Shown here one piece after another: positions 1 through 7,596 of a stretch of DNA of 43,659 bases (position 1 is the stretch's first letter; each line of letters starts with the position of its first letter). A program made the translations under genes and the position numbers. The stretch is taken from positions 1 through 43,659 of the forward strand of contig NZ_JAMBOT010000019.1 of assembly GCF_023715725.1 (NCBI RefSeq), given 5' to 3'. Under the pieces are notes generated by a model. That model saw nothing but the letters and a program-made list of their open reading frames with translations. It was not told the origin of the DNA and did no database searches. The DNA is from Paenibacillus pasadenensis. GTDB taxonomy: Bacteria; Bacillota; Bacilli; Paenibacillales; Paenibacillaceae.

Positions 1-28
1 CCATTGCCTCTGTCATCATCCAGAACTC

Positions 29-763
29 GTCGCTCCCCGTGCGGGAGCGTGGATTGAAATCGATTGATTGGAGAGAGCAGCGGGCTAAGGAATTGTCGCT
101 CCCCGTGCGGGAGCGTGGATTGAAATTTAATGATCAACAAAAACTTGCTGATCAAATGGGTCGCTCCCCGTGCGGGAGCGTGGATTGAAATTAAAAAGAA
201 CGTTGTATTTTCCAAGTTGCTAGGATGTCGCTCCCCGTGCGGGAGCGTGGATTGAAATGGATATTAACTCTAGTCCAGCCCGCCGCCGAAGTCGCTCCCC
301 GTGCGGGAGCGTGGATTGAAATTCGAAAAAGAGCTTGCTGGGGATTATTCCGCAGTCGTCGCTCCCCGTGCGGGAGCGTGGATTGAAATGTTGGGGGGGC
401 GTGTGAGAGAGTGTTGTGGTTTGTCGCTCCCCGTGCGGGAGCGTGGATTGAAATAAGAAGAAGGTTAAACATCCATCACCTTATTGAGTCGCTCCCCGTG
501 CGGGAGCGTGGATTGAAATGCTGATCGAGCATAAGATCCGTAGAGCGCTTTAGGTCGCTCCCCGTGCGGGAGCGTGGATTGAAATACCTCGCCAAAGGCA
601 GCAGTCATAGATTCGCCCGGCGTCGCTCCCCGTGCGGGAGCGTGGATTGAAATCTTGTTTTTTGAAGTTGTTAATGGGAACCCCAATGTCGCTCCCCGTG
701 CGGGAGCGTGGATTGAAACCGTGATCGTCGTGTCGCTCCCCGTGTAGGAGAGTGGAATGAAAT
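29..763 (+). CRISPR. Type I-C CRISPR array, trailer end
   Basis: Twelve copies of a 32-bp repeat begin at 29, 95, 160, 227, 291, 358, 423, 488, 554, 622, 688 and 732. The unit starts GTCGCTCCCCGTGCGGGAGC and ends GTGGATTGAAAT, with a GCTCCCCGTGCGGGAGC hairpin typical of type I-C repeats. Spacers are 32-36 bp and all differ. The first ten copies are identical, the eleventh differs only in its last base, and the twelfth (732-763) has several substitutions after a spacer of only 12 bp. Decay at the right-hand end and the ATTGAAAT 3' handle place the leader to the left, outside the window, so transcription should run on the + strand. No cas gene is in the window. Bases 1-28 are the end of one more spacer. 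The reverse strand reads open across the repeats but is not coding. Confidence 0.97.
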
Positions 764-987
764 CAAGAATTCTCGTGGCTACCTCAAGCTGCCCTTATAC
801 AGGTGCATGACTTATACTCGCTTGGCGAGGCAATCAGCTTATTTTATTCGTCCCCTTCCCATTACGGGGACATATCCCGACCTGCTACCTATGCCTGGCA
901 TAGGCTAAATCCTCCCAAGATGAAATACGCGCGCCGTTGTGCTAAACTACTGGAATTGCAATGTATTCGGGGAGGTAGCACAGCTAC

Positions 988-1611
988 ATGCTTATTTTGG
1001 GTATCGCCGGCGGCACCGGCTCAGGCAAGTCCACTGTGGCAAGGTCCGTTATCAACCGTATGGGGCAAGGCGCGGTAACGTTTATATCTCAGGACAATTA
1101 TTATAAAGACCACTCGGAGCTTTCAATGGCCGAGCGCGAGAAAATCAATTACGACCATCCGTTTGCGTTTGACAACGCACTGCTGGTTGAGCATCTGCAG
1201 GAGCTCAAGCAAGGCAAGACTGCGTACGCTCCGGTTTACGATTTTACGAATCATGCTCGTAGAACGGACGAAACGGTCGAGCTCAAACCAAGTCGAATCG
1301 TTATTATTGAGGGGCTGCACGTCCTGTCGGATGAGCATCTGCGCTCGCTATTGGATATTAAAGTGTTCGTCGACACGGACCCGGATGTGCGTATTCTAAG
1401 GCGAGTGCTGCGGGATATTGAAGAACGCGGCCGGACGATCCAGTCCATACACGATCAGTATCTCAACACGGTTAAGCCGATGCATGAAGCTTTTATTGAG
1501 CCGTCCAAAAAATACGCCGATCTCATTATTCCCGAAGGCGGGCACAACGAGGTGGGAGTGGAGCTTTTATCGGTCTTGACGGAAAAATATTTAAAAGAGG
1601 GCAACGGCTAA
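988..1611 (+). CDS. udk: Uridine kinase
   Basis: This 207-residue protein phosphorylates uridine (and cytidine) to the monophosphate in the cytoplasmic pyrimidine salvage pathway. The sequence shows an N-terminal P-loop GGTGSGKST (residues 8-16), the SQDNYYKD segment, the YDHPFAFD segment and the VYDFTNHAR nucleoside-binding stretch, followed by IIEGLHVL. Length matches the bacterial uridine kinase family (about 205-215 residues). The ATG is preceded by a GGGGAGG about 12 bases upstream, a slightly long spacing. The 224 bases between the CRISPR array and this gene hold no convincing gene; a small inverted repeat GTCCCC/GGGGAC lies near 850-873. The gene appears monocistronic, with hairpins and a terminator right after it. 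Confidence 0.93.
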   Translation: MLILGIAGGTGSGKSTVARSVINRMGQGAVTFISQDNYYKDHSELSMAEREKINYDHPFAFDNALLVEHLQELKQGKTAYAPVYDFTNHARRTDETVELKPSRIVIIEGLHVLSDEHLRSLLDIKVFVDTDPDVRILRRVLRDIEERGRTIQSIHDQYLNTVKPMHEAFIEPSKKYADLIIPEGGHNEVGVELLSVLTEKYLKEGNG

Positions 1612-1633
1612 CGCCTGTTCTCTCTTCTTTAAT

Positions 1634-1662
1634 AGTTGGCACCAGTCAGACCAGAGCCAACT
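1634..1662. other. Inverted repeat after udk
   Basis: AGTTGGC (1634-1640) pairs with GCCAACT (1656-1662) around a 15-base loop. It is not followed by a T tract, so it is probably not a terminator itself. It sits just upstream of one and may stabilise the 3' end of the udk transcript. Confidence 0.45.
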
Positions 1663-1674
1663 TATTAGACCTCT

Positions 1675-1714
1675 AAAATGGACAAGCCTCGCGGCGAGTC
1701 CATTTTTTATTTTT
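1675..1714 (+). terminator. Rho-independent terminator of udk
   Basis: AAAATGGAC (1675-1683) pairs with GTCCATTTT (1698-1706), with extra pairing possible inside the loop, and a T-rich tail runs to about 1714. It separates udk from the two-component operon. Confidence 0.8.
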
Positions 1715-1783
1715 ACCGGCCGTTTGACGCCAAGCAGATATGCGGTAAAATAGCGGCTGAGAGAACAACCGGGAGGGAAGGCC

Positions 1784-2494
1784 GTGAACGAGGCTATTCT
1801 CGTCGTTGAGGACGAAGACAAAATTGGCCGGCTGCTGGAGATTGAGCTGGAATGCGAAGGCTACCGCGTCGGCCGGGCGTCGAACGGCTCCCAGGCGCTG
1901 GAGCTGTACCGCTCCCAGACATGGGATGCGGTTCTGTTGGACGTCATGCTGCCGGGCATGAGCGGCTTCGAGCTGCTTCGCCGCATACGGACCGCTGATA
2001 CGCGCACGCCCGTTCTGCTGCTGACGGCCAAAGATTCCGTGGAGGATAAGGTGGCCGGTCTTGATCAAGGCGCCAATGATTATATTACAAAGCCGTTTCA
2101 GATGGAGGAGCTGCTTGCGCGCGTGCGCGCTGCACTGAGGCTTCGCCCTCCGGCTCAGCCGGAGGAAGCGGCGGCTTCGGATGAGCCTGAAGACTGGCTC
2201 GCTGCGGGGGAGCTTCGACTCAGCCCCGGCACCCGGGAGGTCATCCGAGGCGGCCAGCCGATTGAGCTGACTCCGCGTGAGTTCGACCTGCTGGTGTATT
2301 TGCTTCGCAACAAGCGGCAAGTTCTCAGCCGGGACCAGATTATGCAGGCGGTATGGGGCTACGACTACTTGGGGGATACAAACGTCGTAGATGTTTACAT
2401 ACGTTATGTGCGCAAAAAAGTCGACCATGGCTTCGCCCAGGAGCTGATTCAGACCGTTCGCGGCGTCGGGTACGTCCTCCGGGAAAGCTCATGA
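1784..2494 (+). CDS. OmpR/PhoB-family response regulator
   Basis: A 236-residue DNA-binding response regulator. The receiver domain (about 5-118) has the acidic pair at D10/E11, the phosphoacceptor D53 in LLDVMLPG, T81 and K103 in the expected places. The C-terminal winged helix (about 140-234) carries ELTPREFDLLVYLL and ends in QTVRGVGYVL, diagnostic of the OmpR/PhoB class. The start is GTG, preceded by GGGAGGGA at a good distance. The stop overlaps the kinase start in an ATGA, so the two are translationally coupled. The downstream PepSY genes suggest that the regulon concerns the cell envelope or cations, but the sequence does not show which stimulus. Confidence 0.93.
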   Translation: MNEAILVVEDEDKIGRLLEIELECEGYRVGRASNGSQALELYRSQTWDAVLLDVMLPGMSGFELLRRIRTADTRTPVLLLTAKDSVEDKVAGLDQGANDYITKPFQMEELLARVRAALRLRPPAQPEEAAASDEPEDWLAAGELRLSPGTREVIRGGQPIELTPREFDLLVYLLRNKRQVLSRDQIMQAVWGYDYLGDTNVVDVYIRYVRKKVDHGFAQELIQTVRGVGYVLRESS

Positions 2495-3903
2495 GGCTGC
2501 GCAGCAAAATCCATCTTTACTCCTCCGTGCTGTTCGCCGCCGTCATTATTCTGATGAATGTATCCATCTACGCGATGTTCTGGCGCATCTCCACGAACAG
2601 CGAGCTTATGCGTGCGGAAGCGGAGGCGGTTACGGCGGCTGCCGGGCTGAGAGAGGCGGCGGATACGGCTGCGATGCGCGATCTGCTGCGCGCCTATGTG
2701 CCGCTGGACGGCATGATCGGCATCGTGGACGCACACGGGTCGGCCGAAGGAAGGGTCACCTCGGCAGGCGAGCCGGGTTTGAGCCGTTGGCAGCTTCATT
2801 TTACGGAGGAACGGCAGGTACGTACGGTTCACTTCGAGGGACGCAGCTTCAGCTACGCCTCGATTCCCGTCATCTGGAGCGGCGGCGAGGTTGCGAACAT
2901 TCAGGTCATGCAAAGCATGGAGGCGGCGTCGGACAACTTGCGGGTGCTGGGCCGGGTGTTGACGGCCGTGACGCTGCTCGCTTTGCTGCCGGTATTCCTG
3001 TCATCCTGGCTGCTGGGCCGGCTGGTCATGCGTCCGATCCAGGCAATGACCTCCACGATGCGAGATATCCGGGGAAGCGGCAGCTTCCGCCGGCTGAAGC
3101 AGCAGGAGGGGACGCGGGACGAGCTGGCCCAGATGGGCGAGACGTTTAACAGCATGATTGAGCAGCTGGAAAATAACTACGACAAACAGAAAAGCTTCGT
3201 TTCCAACGCCTCCCACGAGCTGAAAACGCCGCTGACCGTCATTGAAAGCTACGCCAGCCTGCTGCTGCGGCGCGGCAAGGAGCGTCCGGAGCTGCTGGAG
3301 GAATCGCTGCAGGCGATTCATTCCGAGGCGGTGAGAATGAAGGAGATGACGGAGCAGCTGCTGCTGCTTGCCCGTCCCAAGGAGCAGTGGCAGGTTTCGC
3401 TTGGACAGGTAGAGCTCGGTGCTGCAGCGGAGGAATCGGCGCAGGCGTTTCGCAGCGCCTACGACCGGGCGATCTCGGTCCGGCTGCCGGAGCTTCCGGT
3501 TACGGCCTGGAGCGACGCGGCCAAGCTGAAGCAGCTGCTTTTTATTTTGCTGGATAATGCCCGCAAATACAGCGAGGATGAGATTACCGTAACTGTCGCG
3601 GAGCGGAAAGGCGGAGGCGCGGAGCTGAGGGTCACGGATCGGGGCATCGGCATTCCTAAGGATGAGCTGCCGAAGGTGTTCGACCGCTTTTACCGCGTCG
3701 ATCAGTCCCGCACAAGGAGCATCGGCGGAACCGGGCTGGGCCTGTCGCTGGGCAAGGAGCTGGCGGAGGCTATCGGGGCGGAGCTGACGCTGGAGAGCGT
3801 GGAAGGACTTGGCACGACGGCAGTTGTCGCTTTCTCAGCAAAATCTAATCCGCATCGGCTATCCTATTCTCACAAGAGCAAAAAGGAGGAGGGGAAGCGA
3901 TGA
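2491..3903 (+). CDS. Sensor histidine kinase (HAMP, HisKA, HATPase)
   Basis: A 470-residue membrane kinase, partner of the preceding regulator. Visible in order: TM1 (about 9-31), an extracytoplasmic segment of about 120 residues, TM2 (about 153-177), HAMP (about 178-232), a HisKA domain with phosphoacceptor H242 in SNASHELKTPL, and a HATPase domain with N-box N356 (LLDNARKY), G1 box DRGIGIP from D383, F box VFDRFYRVD and G2 box GTGLGLSL (413-420). An upstream in-frame extension exists, but the ATG at 2491 overlapping the regulator stop is the natural start. The C-terminus is basic (KSKKEEGKR), and that stretch also encodes the AGGAGGGG ribosome binding site of the next gene. Confidence 0.93.
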   Translation: MRLRSKIHLYSSVLFAAVIILMNVSIYAMFWRISTNSELMRAEAEAVTAAAGLREAADTAAMRDLLRAYVPLDGMIGIVDAHGSAEGRVTSAGEPGLSRWQLHFTEERQVRTVHFEGRSFSYASIPVIWSGGEVANIQVMQSMEAASDNLRVLGRVLTAVTLLALLPVFLSSWLLGRLVMRPIQAMTSTMRDIRGSGSFRRLKQQEGTRDELAQMGETFNSMIEQLENNYDKQKSFVSNASHELKTPLTVIESYASLLLRRGKERPELLEESLQAIHSEAVRMKEMTEQLLLLARPKEQWQVSLGQVELGAAAEESAQAFRSAYDRAISVRLPELPVTAWSDAAKLKQLLFILLDNARKYSEDEITVTVAERKGGGAELRVTDRGIGIPKDELPKVFDRFYRVDQSRTRSIGGTGLGLSLGKELAEAIGAELTLESVEGLGTTAVVAFSAKSNPHRLSYSHKSKKEEGKR

Positions 3904-4721
3904 GCGGACGTTACCGGATCATTGGACTCGGACTTGCGACGGTAGTGTTCGTTGCAGCCGTATGGCTTGCCGTGGAGAGAATATGGGCCAGTCCGCAGCT
4001 GCTTAGCGTACAGCAGGCGGAAAACGCCGTTTTGGACCAATATGACGGCATGATCAAGGAAACCCGGTTGAGCGGCGACCGGTATAAAATCGTGCTGGCC
4101 AGCAGCGGCCGCCAGTACGAGCTCGGCCTAAGCGCGCGGGATGGAACGATTATGTCCATTCACAGCCTTGGAGCTGCCGAAGGCTCATCGCTGCTTCCCG
4201 GAACGCAGCCGCCCGGCTCACCGCCTGACGGAACGACAACGCCAGGGAAAACGTCGCCGACTCCATCGCCGTCCTCTTCAAAGGCACCTCCGACGCCGAC
4301 TCCGAGTCCGAAGCAATCATCAAAGCCGACGGCAAAACCAACGTCAAAGCCAACGACAAAACCGACGGCAAAGCCAAGCCCCACAACGAAGCCGAAGTCT
4401 CGGGCGATTTCGGCGGAGGAGGCTAAAAAGCTGGCGGCCGCTCATCTTAAGGGTAAAGCCAGGGATGTGAAGCGCGGCAGCCGGAACGACTATTTGGTCG
4501 AGGTGAAGCTGTCTGACGGCAGGAGAGCGGAGGTTCAGATCAACGCCATTTCCGGTAAAGTGATGTCTGTTGTCTGGGACGAGAAGCATACGCCGCCGAG
4601 AGGCTCCGGCAAAAAAGGCGGCGATGACGACGATGATAACGATGACGATGACAGAAACGACGACGACAGACACGGCGATGATGGCGATAAAAAGCGTGGC
4701 GGCAACGATGATGACGATTGA
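3900..4721 (+). CDS. Membrane-anchored PepSY protein with Asp-rich tail
   Basis: A 273-residue protein with one N-terminal membrane segment (about 7-29), a PepSY-like domain (about 34-90), a Pro/Ser/Thr/Lys linker (about 98-167) built of KPT-type repeats, a second PepSY domain (about 168-228, with the typical YLVEVKLSDGR and INAISGKVMSV) and a tail of Asp runs with Lys, Arg and His (about 240-273). PepSY domains occur in protease propeptides and in extracytoplasmic partners of signalling systems. The ATG overlaps the kinase stop (ATGA), so it is the third gene of the operon and may act outside the membrane as a modulator of the kinase. The Asp-rich tail could bind cations; that is inference. 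Confidence 0.82.
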   Translation: MSGRYRIIGLGLATVVFVAAVWLAVERIWASPQLLSVQQAENAVLDQYDGMIKETRLSGDRYKIVLASSGRQYELGLSARDGTIMSIHSLGAAEGSSLLPGTQPPGSPPDGTTTPGKTSPTPSPSSSKAPPTPTPSPKQSSKPTAKPTSKPTTKPTAKPSPTTKPKSRAISAEEAKKLAAAHLKGKARDVKRGSRNDYLVEVKLSDGRRAEVQINAISGKVMSVVWDEKHTPPRGSGKKGGDDDDDNDDDDRNDDDRHGDDGDKKRGGNDDDD

Positions 4722-4731
4722 ACAGCCGATT

Positions 4732-4766
4732 AGAGGGCTTCGCGACACTGCGGAGCTCTTCTTTGT
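4732..4766 (+). terminator. Probable terminator after the regulator-kinase-PepSY operon
   Basis: AGAG..CTTCGC pairs with GCGGAGCTCT around GACACT, with two bulged bases, and is followed by TCTTCTTTGTTGTT. It is a moderate hairpin, so some read-through into the next PepSY gene is plausible. Confidence 0.55.
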
Positions 4767-4883
4767 TGTTCTCTGAGTTTTATCATCGATTTCTAATGTT
4801 GCTCCAATAGTTTTCTCATTCGGGGGCGTTACATTGTTCATGTGCCTTATTACGAGCGATGATAACTGAGAGGAGTGTTGAAC

Positions 4884-5744
4884 ATGAACATGAGCATGAT
4901 GAGCAAAAAGAAATGGGCGGCAGCCTTCTCGGGCCTTTTGGTTGCGGGAGCGATCGGCGGAACGGCGGCGTTCGCCTCGCAATCGAGTTCCATGATCGGT
5001 CTGGACAAAGCGAGCGAAGTAGCGTTGAAGCATGCAACCGGACAGGTGGAGGGCATTGAGCTGGAGCGTGAGGTCGGCAAAGTTTATTACGAGGTGGATG
5101 TAAAAGATTACCTGGGCCGTGTGTTCGAAATTCATGTTGACGCCTACAGCGGAGATTTTCTGGGCAAGTACGTAAACGTGAACGACGATGCTGCAGCTGC
5201 GACTTCGGCGCCAAGCAGCTCGCCTTCTCCGTCCGCATCGCCAACAACATCTCCAACCCCAACCCCAACCCCAACCCCAACGCCAACGCCATCTCCGAAG
5301 CCGGGCGGCATTATAACGGCTAAGGACCATGACACGAAAAAAACCGACGTTAAGCCTAAACCGACCGTGAAGCCGTCACCGGCACCGGCGAAGCAGACCG
5401 GAGTAAAGGCGGTCACGAAGGAGCAGGCTGTGCAAATTGCCCAAAAGGCGGTTTCCGGCAAGCTGATCAAAGTGAAAAAGGACCGCGAGGACGGCCGTTT
5501 TGTATACGAGGTTAAGCTGTCTACGGACAAAGGAATTGTTGAGGTTGATGTTGACGCCGCCACAGGTAAAATTACTGAAGTAGACCGCGATGACCGCGAC
5601 GACCGCAGCTGGAATGGCCGCGGAGACGATAACCGTCATGACCACGGCCACGATGATAAAGATGATGACAAGGATGACGACGACGATGACCGCGACGACC
5701 GCGACGACCGCGGCAAAAAATCCAATGACCGCGACGACGACTAA
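4884..5744 (+). CDS. Secreted PepSY protein with PT-repeat linker and Asp/Arg tail
   Basis: A 286-residue paralogue of the preceding PepSY gene. It has a signal peptide (about 1-31, ending TAAFA), a first PepSY domain (about 38-97, with VYYEVDVKDYLGRVFEIHV), a low-complexity linker with a PTPTPT run encoded by a 6-bp DNA repeat (about 5254-5290), a second PepSY domain (about 178-233, with FVYEVKLSTDKGIVEVDVD) and a tail of DRDD and DDKDDD motifs. The ATG at 4884 was chosen because GGAG lies 8 bases upstream; GTG and TTG codons at 4875 and 4878 overlap that site. It probably has its own promoter in 4767-4870, but I cannot place it with confidence. The shared design suggests both proteins act at the surface in the same response. 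Confidence 0.82.
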   Translation: MNMSMMSKKKWAAAFSGLLVAGAIGGTAAFASQSSSMIGLDKASEVALKHATGQVEGIELEREVGKVYYEVDVKDYLGRVFEIHVDAYSGDFLGKYVNVNDDAAAATSAPSSSPSPSASPTTSPTPTPTPTPTPTPSPKPGGIITAKDHDTKKTDVKPKPTVKPSPAPAKQTGVKAVTKEQAVQIAQKAVSGKLIKVKKDREDGRFVYEVKLSTDKGIVEVDVDAATGKITEVDRDDRDDRSWNGRGDDNRHDHGHDDKDDDKDDDDDDRDDRDDRGKKSNDRDDD

Positions 5745-5836
5745 GTTCGGGCCATTTTTGAATCGTAAAGAGACATCTTGACTCCACATAAGGCCTGCAC
5801 AAAGATTTAAACCTGCGTATCCTTAAGCGCAGCTGC

Positions 5837-5881
5837 AAAATGGGAGGGAACTGAGCGGGGCTCAGCTTCCTCCCGTTTTTG
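5837..5881. terminator. Strong bidirectional terminator
   Basis: AAAATGGGAGGGAACTGAGC pairs almost fully with GCTCAGCTTCCTCCCGTTTTT around GGG. A- and T-runs on the two sides let it serve the PepSY gene on + and the convergent small membrane gene on -. Confidence 0.9.
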
Positions 5882-5882
5882 T

Positions 5883-6287
5883 CTATGCGTTAGCGATAAT
5901 TAACGTTTTTGAAGAAGGACTTTTTGTCGTAATCGGCCCTGACATATTGATATCCGTGATACTGGGATTCCGGTATGTGGGAAAAGCCCTGTTTCTTAAC
6001 GTAAAGGAGACGGACGCTCCAATACTTTGGTATCCGACATCGGCGCTGGTGTCTTCCAAGAAAATAATTTGCAGCTCAAAATGATGCGAACTGCCAGGAG
6101 CCAGATTGCCGGATGGACTTGGCGGGGCAATGCCGCTAAGCAAAGATATAAATAAAGGGAACCTGCTTGTATTCACAATATCGAAGCCGATGGAGTCCGC
6201 TGCACGTTCAACAGGGGAATTTAAACAGTCGCCAAAAATGCGGACAGCCGTCACCAATAGAATAAACAAAACAAGGGTAATCCCCAT
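5883..6287 (-). CDS. Small single-pass membrane protein, unknown (paralogue 1)
   Basis: A 134-residue protein I do not recognise. It has one N-terminal membrane helix (GITLVLFILLVTAVRIF) and an extracytoplasmic domain with IGFDIVNTS, a LAPGSSHHFELQIIFLED stretch and a C-terminal TLIIANA strand. The chosen start is the ATG 24 bases inside the longest frame, because AAGGAGG lies 8 bases upstream of it. It is clearly related to the next gene (6333-6794), which lies in tandem on the same strand: the membrane helix, the GFDIVN motif, the PPG/APG-HH-E segment and the final hydrophobic strand all align. The two are 45 bp apart and probably cotranscribed, with this one second. Confidence 0.75.
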   Translation of the reverse strand: MGITLVLFILLVTAVRIFGDCLNSPVERAADSIGFDIVNTSRFPLFISLLSGIAPPSPSGNLAPGSSHHFELQIIFLEDTSADVGYQSIGASVSFTLRNRAFPTYRNPSITDINMSGPITTKSPSSKTLIIANA

Positions 6288-6332
6288 GTTCACATCCTCC
6301 TTCTTCCGCATTTTAGTTACGCTAACTATTCG

Positions 6333-6794
6333 TCAATCGGAAATAAGCAGCAGAGTGCGGGAGGATTTGATAGCTGCAATGGGACCTTTTGTAGTATAAA
6401 AAGGGATGTCTGGATTTCTTAATTTCCACCCGGCGGAGTTAGATAAAACAAAGGAAACTTCAATATCGGTGCCTTCGGAGCGATAGATAGCGGTGCCGGC
6501 GGTATCTGTAAATATGACAACTTCAACTTCATAATGATGATCTCCGCCTGGCGGGAGATACGCAGCTGGAGTCGGCTGTTCAAAATCGCCATAAATAAAT
6601 GTGCGTCTAAGCGGAATTGAACTCACATTAACGATATCAAAACCAACTGTCGCTCGAGCCGAAAAATCCCCTCCAGCATTTGCATAGAGGCTGGGAACGA
6701 TGCGCACCACAATCGTCAGCAAAATAAACAATACAAGAATGACGGCTGGGCTTGAGCTATTAAAACGGCTGATTTTTACTTGTTTAAAAGTCAT
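6333..6794 (-). CDS. Small single-pass membrane protein, unknown (paralogue 2)
   Basis: A 153-residue protein of unknown function and the tandem paralogue of the gene at 5883-6287. It has a basic N-terminus, one membrane helix (VILVLFILLTIVVRIV, about 18-34) and an extracytoplasmic domain with VGFDIVNVSSIPL, YLPPGGDHHYEVEVVIF and a final TLLLIS strand. A GGAGG 7 bases upstream supports this ATG. The conserved PPGGDHH/APGSSHH loop suggests a shared beta-rich fold, but no family is recognised. It probably leads a two-gene unit reading leftward. Confidence 0.78.
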   Translation of the reverse strand: MTFKQVKISRFNSSSPAVILVLFILLTIVVRIVPSLYANAGGDFSARATVGFDIVNVSSIPLRRTFIYGDFEQPTPAAYLPPGGDHHYEVEVVIFTDTAGTAIYRSEGTDIEVSFVLSNSAGWKLRNPDIPFYTTKGPIAAIKSSRTLLLISD

Positions 6795-6871
6795 TCCACG
6801 TCCTCCGAAAAATCGCTATATTAGTATAATATTAAGGGGCTTACAGATTTGTGAGGGCTCCTTACGAGAAT

Positions 6872-6921
6872 AAAAGAGCCGCCCCCGGTCATCTGACGAT
6901 GACTTCAGGGGCGGCTCTTTT
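6872..6921. terminator. Strong bidirectional terminator
   Basis: AAAAGAGCCGCCCC (6872-6885) pairs perfectly with GGGGCGGCTCTTTT (6908-6921) around a 22-base loop. It lies 3' of the PCYCGC gene on the minus strand and isolates the downstream paralogue pair. Confidence 0.9.
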
Positions 6922-6938
6922 AACGTAGTCATTCATTT

Positions 6939-7454
6939 TCAGCTGCGTCCGTACATTTCTTCAATCGTTTTGCGGATGTCCTCATCCGTCTTGCCTTCTA
7001 CTTTCATGGAGATGGATTCCGCCGCAATTTGCAGGCAGACGCCGCAGCGGGTTGCGTGATCGTCCCAGACGATGGAGCCGTCCTCGCGTACTTCGTTTAT
7101 AAAACAGTTCAGATTGCTTTTATGGCCGACGTTTTCCATACAGCCGCAGTAACAGGGCATTTTGGAAAGCAGGTCGGTTGCTGTTGCCGTTGCGGTATAA
7201 ACGATCTGGATTTGTTCCGGCTGAGTGTCCAAAAACTTCGGGAGCTGCGAGGCGGATGCGGTTTCCTCACGAATATCGGTAGCGGCATGGTCGCCGTGGC
7301 CGTCCTGAGAGCCAGAGTCTGCATGCGAGGAGGAGCCTTCGGTTGCAACGGATCCGCCGTCGCCGCATGCGGCAAGCAGCAGCGCAAAGCTTATGGAGAC
7401 AACTGGCAGCAGGCGGCGAAGCGTCCGGCGCCAGGGGGATTTTGAATGGAACAT
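6939..7454 (-). CDS. PCYCGC-motif lipoprotein
   Basis: A 171-residue predicted lipoprotein: basic N-terminus, hydrophobic helix and lipobox LLAAC with Cys30, then a Ser/Gly/His-rich linker and a cysteine-rich domain with the hallmark PCYCGC (Cys 101, 103 and 105), followed by Cys117 and the CGVC pair (Cys 137 and 140). This matches the PCYCGC family of Bacilli, whose function is not established; a metal-binding or redox role is inference from the cysteines and the HGDH stretch. A longer frame exists upstream, but AAGGAGG ten bases before the ATG at 7454 and the normal lipobox position support this start. It is divergent from the MerR-type regulator. Confidence 0.85.
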   Translation of the reverse strand: MFHSKSPWRRTLRRLLPVVSISFALLLAACGDGGSVATEGSSSHADSGSQDGHGDHAATDIREETASASQLPKFLDTQPEQIQIVYTATATATDLLSKMPCYCGCMENVGHKSNLNCFINEVREDGSIVWDDHATRCGVCLQIAAESISMKVEGKTDEDIRKTIEEMYGRS

Positions 7455-7538
7455 ATGTAGCAAGCCTCCTTGGAATGGACAAGCGTTTTCATCGTATACT
7501 ATATCATATTTCATCCCGGAGATTGGGAAAAAAAGTGG

Positions 7539-7569
7539 TTGACCCTTACGCAACGTGAGGCCTTATTCT
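7539..7569 (+). promoter_or_regulatory. MerR-type promoter with 19-bp spacer and palindromic operator
   Basis: The -35 box TTGACC (7539-7544) and -10 box TATTCT (7564-7569) are 19 bp apart, the over-long spacing typical of MerR-activated promoters. Inside the spacer lies CCTTACGCAACGTGAGG (about 7544-7560), a palindrome with arms CCTTACG and CGTGAGG (one mismatch) around CAA. It sits directly before the MerR-TipAS gene, so autoregulation is the natural reading. Confidence 0.82.
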
Positions 7570-7596
7570 GATGCAGAAGGGAGAGACGCAAACAAA

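Noticed and set aside
191..686. Minus-strand open frames of 93 and 73 codons across the CRISPR array
   Set aside because: They are the reverse reading of the repeats (ISIHAPARGAT and FQSTLPHGER motifs), a well-known artefact.
803..1078. 91-codon + frame before and into udk
   Set aside because: No ribosome binding site, no recognisable domain, and it overlaps the start of udk out of frame.
4344..5330. 328-codon minus-strand frame over the PepSY genes
   Set aside because: Antisense to repeats encoding Pro/Thr and Asp runs; composition (Trp/Gly/Arg runs) is a by-product of the repeat DNA.
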